From Muribaculaceae bacterium (lineage in GTDB: Bacteria; Bacteroidota; Bacteroidia; Bacteroidales; Muribaculaceae), in the NCBI GenBank assembly GCA_029060585.1, contig JAIDTS010000186.1, forward strand, positions 1 to 8,604: DNA of 8,604 bases, in the 5' to 3' direction. Positions 1 through 4,758 of the stretch are shown in pieces. The notes under the pieces are model-generated. The model did not search any database. It had not been told where the DNA came from and worked only from the letters and a program-made list of their open reading frames with translations. Position 1 is the stretch's first letter. The number at the start of each line of letters is the position of its first letter. A program made the position numbers and the translations under genes.

Positions 1-42
1 TGGATGGGAAAGGAGGGGCAGGCAACGCTGATCGGCTGCGGG
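1..42 (+). repeat. 42-bp dispersed repeat, left-end copy
   Basis: The first 42 bases match 8563-8604 at 41 of 42 positions; the only difference is T at 29 versus A at 8591. The first 26 bases recur exactly at 359-384. The unit starts TGGATGGGAAAGGAGGGGCA. Copies 1 and 2 are 358 bp apart in the same orientation, so this may be the edge of a longer repeat module. It has no coding signature beyond short spurious frames. Confidence 0.85.
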
Positions 43-358
43 CTTTGCCCTGCCGGGGTCGCGGATAGGGCGGATGGAACGCGGATCTTTTTAGTCTTAA
101 GAAGCATGTCGGCGACCAGGGCCTACGCGAATCCGTCATTGAGCCTGGCTTCGCCGGCTGTCGCGGATACTTTCGCCGTCATGTGAATCCGCGTTAGCGA
201 GCGTAGCGATGCTCTGCGTTCGGCATGGCGCATGATAGGAGCTATGATATTTCAAAAGCCTAAGAATGAAAAAGATCCGCGAAAATCCGGCCACGTCGGC
301 GAAGCTGGCGGCGCGAAGCGCATCGCCATCTGCGTTGCTTTAGATTCTTTTTATATCT
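43..358. other. Gene-free repeat-like segment
   Basis: I see no convincing gene here; the short open frames (4-186 and 232-438 on the plus strand) have low-complexity composition and no recognisable motif. The segment lies between two direct copies of the 26-bp core repeat, so it may be the body of a dispersed intergenic module. It holds an imperfect inverted repeat, with one arm at 80-101 and the other at 259-281, both built around GCGGATCTTTTT or its complement. It is GC-rich and full of CGCG- and GCGTAGCG-like words. Confidence 0.5.
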
Positions 359-384
359 TGGATGGGAAAGGAGGGGCAGGCAAC
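359..384 (+). repeat. 26-bp core copy of the window-end repeat
   Basis: Exact match to bases 1-26 and 8563-8588. After 384 this copy diverges (CTCGGATTTGGG), so the shared core of the three copies ends at the AAC. A T precedes the core at 358 and again at 8562. Confidence 0.8.
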
Positions 385-403
385 TCGGATTTGGGCTCGC
401 GCG

Positions 404-421
404 GAGGGGCGGAGGGCTCGC
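404..421 (+). repeat. GAGGGGCRGAGGGCTCGC repeat, left copy
   Basis: Matches 8431-8448 at 17 of 18 positions in the same orientation. Both copies lie near a TGGATGGG-type repeat but at different spacing and order, so the spacers look like mosaics of independent short repeats. Confidence 0.6.
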
Positions 422-453
422 GGAGGGAATCTGCGTGAGGTATACAGAGTAGG

Positions 454-1113
454 CTATGGCTGGTCTTCGGGATTGTTCAGATGATCAAGCCAGGCGGCGA
501 AACGTAGGCACAGGTCTTTGTCGGTTGCGAAAAGATGCTTTTGGACTGCGACGGATAAAGTTTCGCCCGGTGTATCATGCCAGGCAAGCCAGGTGTGTAT
601 CTCTGCTTTTGATTTATGTACACGTTTGAAAATTCCAGGATAGAGGTCTCTGTCAAGATCAAGAGCCTCAACGTCTCGACTCGCAAGGGGAAGGAGGCCA
701 TCAGTATCCGGAATCAGACCAAGCATAAAATCCTCAAGCATCCCTACATCCTTATTGTTAGGCATTATCCATACACCGACAGTAAGATCTTCAGGATTTA
801 TTGGCTTTATTATGAATCCGTCTTCCGGCATCTTTTCTTTTCCGCTTACTTCATATTTACCTGATTGGCGCAGAATGTACTTGATTGAATTCCAGGCTGC
901 CTCAAAATCTGTATCGGCATCTATCACAATCCAGAGTTTTCTATACCTATTGGTAGATTTCAGATGGGTTTTTATAGATTTCTTAACCTCATTAAGGCAG
1001 TTTTCTGACTTAATATCGAAGTTTATTGCAACTCCACATTTCCTGCATAGTTCAGGAAATACCTTTTCCTCGCTCTTGCCCTCGACAAGAACCAATGATG
1101 TATGCTCAGCCAT
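454..1113 (-). CDS. DUF3226 / TOPRIM-like protein, partner of the adjacent ATPase
   Basis: Predicted 219-residue protein. Near the N terminus LVLVEGKSEEKVF puts a TOPRIM-type glutamate at residue 11. WIVIDADTD gives the acidic cluster D65, D67, D69. GVWIMPNNKDVGMLEDF at about 113-129 is the hallmark DUF3226 stretch. Proteins of this family often sit next to AAA/ABC-type ATPases, much as the TOPRIM-like AriB (DUF4435) sits next to AriA in PARIS; a nuclease or effector role here is inferred. I chose the ATG at 1113, which follows the ATPase stop by 5 bp. A TTG at 1122 overlapping that stop (TTGA) would add three residues. The stop is TAG at 454-456. The gene is probably cotranslated with the ATPase. 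It is AT-richer than the genes to the right. Confidence 0.85.
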   Translation of the reverse strand: MAEHTSLVLVEGKSEEKVFPELCRKCGVAINFDIKSENCLNEVKKSIKTHLKSTNRYRKLWIVIDADTDFEAAWNSIKYILRQSGKYEVSGKEKMPEDGFIIKPINPEDLTVGVWIMPNNKDVGMLEDFMLGLIPDTDGLLPLASRDVEALDLDRDLYPGIFKRVHKSKAEIHTWLAWHDTPGETLSVAVQKHLFATDKDLCLRFAAWLDHLNNPEDQP

Positions 1114-1118
1114 TCTCT

Positions 1119-2273
1119 TCAACGTGTTTCTATATCGTTTTCCGATATGTAATCCAGTTCGTCCGGATCATCGTATACAACTGCAATTTCATCATCTTTG
1201 CGTCTTTCAAGTCGAATCAGCCGGGCCGCACCATATTCAGGAAGTTCTTCCAATTCGCGGGAGGCTTTTAGAAAACTCTTTATACAGTCCTGACTGTGAG
1301 TGGTGGCGAAAACCTGAATGTTAAGTTGTGATGCAAGGCAGAAGATTAATTTCCAGAGATCGGTCTGGACAGAATAATGCAGTCCGTTCTCAAATTCGTC
1401 GACAAGCAGTATCCCATCCTTGCAATTTATCATAGAGAGCATAATCGTGAGGATTCGATTGATGCCGTCGCCCATAGCGCTGAGCCGATACTTGCCGGGC
1501 ATATTGTCATATCCAACAAAAGGGACCCGGTTGTCAATCGGGCGTGAATAAGAAGAGCGCAAGTTTCTGTCTTCGTTGAGATAATTTATCGCGTTGATGT
1601 GTGGGTCAATTATCTGCAGCGACTTGATAAGCACTCCTTCCATGGGAGTCAGGGCAACTTTGTCGAAAAGCGCGGGATTAGTATCGCCTGTGAACTCCGC
1701 CGTCCTGACATATTCGAAAGGAATATTCCTGAATGATAGAAAATTTCTTCGTTTGAAAAATTGGCCGACGGAGTAATATGTGCGATTTGCATTAATTGAA
1801 ATAGAAATACCCAATATCGGTTCTTCATCGATCATTGCAACGTCATTGCCAAACTTGTCGACCGGCAGCAACCTCGTCAATTCTATTCCGTTCTCTCCGT
1901 ATTCTACGCTACGGATCAGTCTGACAATGCTGATCTCGACGGTTTGTCGCTCCTCCTGGTTTTCAGTTGCTTTTATCCGTATTGGATTTTGCATGAAATT
2001 CTCCAGGTTATATCCATGAGACAAAGAGCATAAAGTTTCAAGTCCGATCTCTTCTATGGCATCAGAGAGGGTAGATATCTGAGAATTCAAACCTCGTATT
2101 TCGAGTATCTTTTTCAGCCACCCAATAGATCCTCCGGATGCAGATAGGGATATTGCCTCGAGCAAAGTAGACTTGCCTGCGTTGTTCTTGCCGACTATCA
2201 GGTTTATTGCCCCAAGATTGTCTACCTTAAGATTCTTGAAGTTTTTGAAGTTTGATATCTCTATTGATTTCAT
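1119..2273 (-). CDS. AAA/ABC-type ATPase (AAA_15/AAA_21-like, OLD-type)
   Basis: 384-residue cytoplasmic SMC/ABC-like ATPase. Residues 1-27 (MKSIEISNFKNFKNL...INLIVG) form the usual N-terminal strands. Walker A is GKNNAGKST at 28-36. LSAMGDG at 264-270 is the signature-like motif. Walker B is ILLVDE at 288-293, followed by FENGLH. FATTHS at 322-327 is the H-loop. The lobe between Walker A and the signature is about 230 residues, typical of defence ATPases of the AAA_15/AAA_21 type. No TOPRIM domain is fused; it lies in the next gene. The pair therefore looks like a split OLD-like module, with this protein as the likely sensor or oligomeric scaffold (inference). The ATG at 2273 has no strong Shine-Dalgarno but an AT-rich leader, usual for Bacteroidetes. 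The frame is intact. Confidence 0.9.
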   Translation of the reverse strand: MKSIEISNFKNFKNLKVDNLGAINLIVGKNNAGKSTLLEAISLSASGGSIGWLKKILEIRGLNSQISTLSDAIEEIGLETLCSLSHGYNLENFMQNPIRIKATENQEERQTVEISIVRLIRSVEYGENGIELTRLLPVDKFGNDVAMIDEEPILGISISINANRTYYSVGQFFKRRNFLSFRNIPFEYVRTAEFTGDTNPALFDKVALTPMEGVLIKSLQIIDPHINAINYLNEDRNLRSSYSRPIDNRVPFVGYDNMPGKYRLSAMGDGINRILTIMLSMINCKDGILLVDEFENGLHYSVQTDLWKLIFCLASQLNIQVFATTHSQDCIKSFLKASRELEELPEYGAARLIRLERRKDDEIAVVYDDPDELDYISENDIETR

Positions 2274-2292
2274 GTTGATAAAGTTTATTCTG

Positions 2293-2300
2293 CAAATTTA
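2293..2300 (-). promoter_or_regulatory. Putative -7 box for the ATPase-TOPRIM unit
   Basis: Reads TAAATTTG on the minus strand, matching the Bacteroidetes -7 consensus TAnnTTTG, about 20 bp before the ATG at 2273. No clear TTTG/TTG -33 element is seen at the expected spacing. It lies inside the 14-mer GTATTAAATTTGCA (minus strand, 2304-2291), which recurs exactly before the gene at 2616. Confidence 0.4.
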
Positions 2301-2304
2301 ATAC

Positions 2305-2575
2305 TTTTTGATGAATAATCATAGAGATGGTTTTGTTTTTTCACAATATAGCTTTGTTATTTCCATTCGGCATGTTTGTATTGACCTATGTCGAAAGGAG
2401 AGCTCCAGCTTTTCCGCCTTGTGGGCATGGGGAAGAAGCTGCTCGGTCTTTTGGAGGGAGACCTGGAGGTCTCCCTTCCGATTGGGTGAGGGATGGGTCT
2501 TTTGGGTGATATGGTTTGCTTGGAATTGAGTTTAAGAAATTTTAACTAAATTTATTTTTATATATGCAATGCTGT
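2305..2575. other. Gene-free divergent spacer
   Basis: No supported gene. The overlapping short frames (2308-2529, 2327-2509) are Trp/Arg-rich or low-complexity and unlike any protein I know. The right part (about 2395-2515) is GC-richer than its flanks and holds a strong inverted repeat. It looks like a dispersed intergenic element, possibly a structured RNA, sitting between two divergent AT-rich promoter regions. Confidence 0.45.
2456..2475. repeat. Perfect 9-bp inverted repeat (hairpin)
   Basis: GGGAGACCT at 2456-2464 pairs with AGGTCTCCC at 2467-2475, leaving a GG centre. The stem can extend outward by A2455-T2476, a G-T wobble and G2453-C2478. No T-run follows on either strand, so a simple intrinsic terminator is not supported. 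It could be the core of a dispersed repeat, an operator-like palindrome or part of an RNA. Confidence 0.6.
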
Positions 2576-2579
2576 GTAT

Positions 2580-2587
2580 TAAATTTG
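2580..2587 (+). promoter_or_regulatory. Putative -7 box for the gene at 2616
   Basis: TAAATTTG matches the Bacteroidetes TAnnTTTG -7 consensus, 28 bp before the ATG. The surrounding 14-mer at 2576-2589 is identical to the one before the divergent ATPase gene. The upstream DNA is AT-rich but has no clear -33 TTTG. Confidence 0.4.
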
Positions 2588-2615
2588 CAAAACGAAAATA
2601 ATATAAGCAACGCAT

Positions 2616-2999
2616 ATGAAAAAGAAAGGCAATACCAGCGACTATGCAAAGGAACGGAACGCCGAGCTCCGCAGGACATTCTTCAGCCAGCTCTCTTACT
2701 CCACCACCACGGAGGCACTGGAAAAAACGATCAAGTCACCTTCTTCCCGTTTCTGGGTTGATCCCGACCGAGCCCGCGACGTTCTGTCGCGAATAGAGAA
2801 GAATCCCGAGACGAAGGACACGATGTATCCGCAGCGGCGTAGGATGTATGAGGCACTCTACAGAAAATATCAGGAAATAAGCCGTCGGTTTCCGGGACAG
2901 TCGAAGATCGAGTCGGTGACGATGGCCGTCTATTCAGCCGCTCCCGAATTCTTCATCACCCCCTCCGGCGCCAGACGCATCCTCTATAATAATGCATAA
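2616..2999 (+). CDS. Small basic protein of unknown function, phage-associated in character
   Basis: 127 residues, rich in Arg and Lys. No catalytic motif, signal peptide or membrane segment is visible. The most family-like stretches are SPSSRFWVDPDRA at 41-53, RRRMYEALYRKYQEI at 74-88 and PEFFITP at 110-116. From memory these resemble small proteins found in Bacteroidales mobile and prophage regions, but I cannot name the family. A DNA-binding or small-terminase-like role is only a guess, prompted by the terminase farther right. The ATG at 2616 follows an AT-rich leader with a putative -7 box. The last codons (Tyr-Asn-Asn-Ala-stop) lie in an ATAATGCATAA sequence shared with repeats at 3217 and 3255, so the C terminus may have been remodelled by a repeat. 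Confidence 0.7.
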   Translation: MKKKGNTSDYAKERNAELRRTFFSQLSYSTTTEALEKTIKSPSSRFWVDPDRARDVLSRIEKNPETKDTMYPQRRRMYEALYRKYQEISRRFPGQSKIESVTMAVYSAAPEFFITPSGARRILYNNA

Positions 3000-3023
3000 C
3001 TCAACTTTCGCAAGCTCTAAAAA

Positions 3024-3048
3024 TCTCACGCAGAGGGCGCAGAGGGGC
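3024..3048 (+). repeat. CTCACGCAGAG-type dispersed repeat
   Basis: TCTCACGCAGAGGGCGCAGA and the following bases resemble the copies at 8405-8422 and 8422-8444, which share TCACGCAG and GAGGGGC or GAGGGC blocks. Such words are common spacer repeats in several bacterial groups, as I recall. Confidence 0.5.
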
Positions 3049-3143
3049 AAAGATTCAATGCTTAAGTAAGCTTCGCGTCACGACCGGAGCGAGCACGCTA
3101 AGATTACGGGCTGCTTCGCGTCGCCCGGAGGGCGCAGAGAACA

Positions 3144-3160
3144 AGCGCAGTTCCTGCGCT
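3144..3160. repeat. Perfect 7-bp hairpin with 3-nt loop
   Basis: AGCGCAG (3144-3150) pairs with CTGCGCT (3154-3160) around TTC. No T-run follows, so it is not a clear terminator. Confidence 0.5.
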
Positions 3161-3216
3161 AAGGGATTGCGAATAAATCTATACGAACAAGCGAAACTTA
3201 AAATTCATAATTTTTA

Positions 3217-3275
3217 ATAATGCATAATTAGCTACGCTCAAGCTAAAGCAAGTCATAATGCATAATTGGCTACGC
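3217..3275 (+). repeat. Two 21-bp direct copies of ATAATGCATAATTRGCTACGC
   Basis: Copies lie at 3217-3237 and 3255-3275 and differ at one base (A versus G before GCTACGC). The first 11 bases also occur at 2989-2999, where they form the end and stop codon of the small upstream gene. GCTACGC words recur at other spacers in the window. Confidence 0.7.
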
Positions 3276-3347
3276 AGCGCAATGCCCTTCCAGTTCTGAC
3301 AGCTCCGAAAACTCCGGAAGCTTGACAACTTGACAACTCCTACAACC

Positions 3348-3929
3348 ATGTTAATACCCCTTATTAAGAAGAATCCCGAGCTCAATGACTTCACATGCCG
3401 CGACGGCGAGATCGATTTCATGGAAAATGGATTAGCACAGACTGTCTACGCGATGGCATACTCCAATAATCCATCATTGATCCGTAATAATTCATCATTG
3501 GAAAAGACCCTCCGCATTCCGCTTCTTGACGGCGAAAAGGAGAAAGCCGCGTTGCTCCTCAACGGCGAGATCTCGCGCGTCGACCCTGCTACGGCAGAGC
3601 GTATCACCGGCGAATTGGTGCGCAAGGCGGCCGAATGTCTTCTCGACTATTCCACCGACCTTCGACGGCAGGGGCTCTTCATACTGCCCTTCAGGTTCTT
3701 CACCATGACTATGCTTCCCGACGGAACGCTATCCTATCCCGGTCCGCAAGCGTTGGCGCTACCCGCCGGTTTTCCGCCCCATCCCGAGATCACGGCTGCA
3801 AGCGTCACCGACGACGCTCTGACCGTAGCGATACGTTTTCCCGTAGTGCCCCACAGGCTCTGCGCAGAACATCAGGATTCCCTTCCCGAAGGATGTTCGA
3901 CACGCATCTTCATCAGTTATCCGCTCTAG
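3348..3929 (+). CDS. Unknown protein, N-terminal part of a frame split by TAG
   Basis: 193 residues from ATG 3348 to a TAG at 3927-3929. I preferred ATG 3348 to a TTG at 3330 because the TTG lies inside the TTGACAAC tandem repeat. No enzyme motif, signal peptide or membrane span is visible. The middle (LFILPFRFFTMTMLPDGTLS, about 118-137) and the following Pro-rich beta-like stretch look structured. Residues 40-53 form a 7-residue repeat, NNPSLIR then NNSSLEK. After the stop, the same frame continues open for another 786 nt including its own stop. The likely original product was therefore about 455 residues, and this is its first 43%. Alternatives are two separate polypeptides or readthrough. 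It is the same GC-rich style as the terminase. Confidence 0.6.
   Translation: MLIPLIKKNPELNDFTCRDGEIDFMENGLAQTVYAMAYSNNPSLIRNNSSLEKTLRIPLLDGEKEKAALLLNGEISRVDPATAERITGELVRKAAECLLDYSTDLRRQGLFILPFRFFTMTMLPDGTLSYPGPQALALPAGFPPHPEITAASVTDDALTVAIRFPVVPHRLCAEHQDSLPEGCSTRIFISYPL
3927..3929 (+). other. In-frame TAG between two halves of one frame
   Basis: The TAG falls after ...IFISYPL; the same frame resumes IPDPKEMRGSIGS without any shift. One base change from TAC, TAT, CAG, AAG or similar would explain it. The six codons between TAG and the next ATG (3948) are normal coding sequence. Confidence 0.85.
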
Positions 3930-3947
3930 ATTCCCGATCCGAAAGAG

Positions 3948-4715
3948 ATGCGGGGAAGCATCGGCAGCGTGCGCTCGCTCTCAGGCGGGCAGGCCACCGG
4001 CATACGCTTCTCCTTTCTCTCCTCGTCGGCCATAAAGGCATCCGTAGCCGCTCCCGAGAAATATTACGAGATTATCGGCAACAGCAGGACGGGCTACCGC
4101 CTCTCTTCAAAGGCTGCTCCGGCAGCAGACTATTCCTGCTACGCCGACATCTACGGCTATGTGCCGCCGTTTCCGCGCAGCACGCTTCTCGCCCTCGGCG
4201 ATGGGATGGACCCGGACACTGATCCTCTCGACTGGATTGCCGACTGGCAGAAATGCACCGACCCCGCAGACACGACGAAGGAGGGATACCTTCCGGTCTA
4301 CCTCCCCCATAGGTCACGTATTCCGGGTTGGACAGATCCCGCCGCGCCCGGCGACGCCGTATGGCCGGACGGTATCGATAAGGATCTCGCGCTCACACTG
4401 GCGGAGGGCATCGGGGCGACGCATCTGTTGCTGACTCGTCCCATGACGCTGGCAAGCGAGGCACAGAGCCGGCGCCATGCAAAGGCGACGGCCATCCGCA
4501 CGCTTCGAGTGCTCGGCCTCAGCCGGACGGCACCCGCTCTCGCGCTGCTCTACGGCAGCGACGACTGCGTCAGCTGGACTCCTCTCAGGAAATTCGATCC
4601 GCGCATCGTGACCACCCTTCTTACTCCGCCGCGCCTCTTCTGGCGCCTCCTGATCATGCTCTCCCAGCCGGCACCGCCGCTATCTATCGAAGTCAGCCTA
4701 ATGATTAAAGACTAA
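3948..4715 (+). CDS. Unknown protein, C-terminal part of the split frame
   Basis: 255 residues, same frame as the part ending at 3929, starting at the first ATG after the TAG (18 bp later; GAAAGAG precedes it and could serve as a ribosome site). Readable landmarks are GSIGSVRSLSGGQATGIRFS near the start, APEKYYEI, YGYVPPFPRSTLLALGDGMD, DPLDWIADWQK, THLLLTRPMTLASEA and TPPRLFWRLLIM near the end. None identifies an enzyme. I see no transmembrane helix or nucleotide-binding loop. The coding style is unchanged across the TAG, which argues that both parts were one gene. The TAA stop at 4713-4715 is followed 16 bp later by a heptamer array. A phage-structural or accessory role is possible from the terminase context but not shown. 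Confidence 0.6.
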   Translation: MRGSIGSVRSLSGGQATGIRFSFLSSSAIKASVAAPEKYYEIIGNSRTGYRLSSKAAPAADYSCYADIYGYVPPFPRSTLLALGDGMDPDTDPLDWIADWQKCTDPADTTKEGYLPVYLPHRSRIPGWTDPAAPGDAVWPDGIDKDLALTLAEGIGATHLLLTRPMTLASEAQSRRHAKATAIRTLRVLGLSRTAPALALLYGSDDCVSWTPLRKFDPRIVTTLLTPPRLFWRLLIMLSQPAPPLSIEVSLMIKD

Positions 4716-4730
4716 ACTGCGTAGCCTCTT

Positions 4731-4758
4731 AAGACTTAAGACTCAAGACTGAAGACTT
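4731..4758 (+). repeat. AAGACTN heptamer array, 4 units, between convergent genes
   Basis: Units are AAGACTT, AAGACTC, AAGACTG, AAGACTT. The array fills most of the 41-bp gap between the convergent genes ending at 4715 and 4757, and it supplies two bases of the TAA stop of the Smr gene (4759-4757 on the minus strand). The same family lies at 6028-6055 and inside the gene at 5588-5650. Confidence 0.9.

Larger units (their letters stand above)
3000..3347. other. Repeat-mosaic spacer without a gene
   Basis: No supported gene; the minus-strand frame at 3179-3421 runs over repeats and into the next gene. The segment contains a CTCACGCAGAGGGCGCAGAG-type repeat (3024-3048), a hairpin (3144-3160), two 21-bp ATAATGCATAATT copies (3217 and 3255), and near its end TTGACAACTTGACAAC, a two-unit 8-bp tandem just before the next gene. 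Confidence 0.55.

Noticed and set aside
1114..1122. TTG start at 1122 for the TOPRIM-like gene
   Set aside because: The ATG three codons later fits better in distance to the ATPase stop, and the extra residues (MKR) add nothing conserved; the TTG cannot be excluded.
755..1324. Plus-strand frame of 189 codons opposite the ATPase-TOPRIM junction
   Set aside because: It spans antisense of two well-supported genes and has no recognisable domain.
3144..3160. Terminator for the gene ending at 2999
   Set aside because: The hairpin is good but there is no T-run, and it is 145 bp from the stop codon inside repeat DNA.
3330..3347. TTG start at 3330 for the split gene
   Set aside because: It lies inside a TTGACAAC tandem repeat, and an ATG follows at 3348.
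3635..4222. Long plus-strand frame (195 codons) bridging the TAG in the split gene
   Set aside because: It is in another frame, Arg/Ser/His-rich, without motifs; the frame 3348-4715 has normal composition on both sides. It is not a frameshifted continuation.
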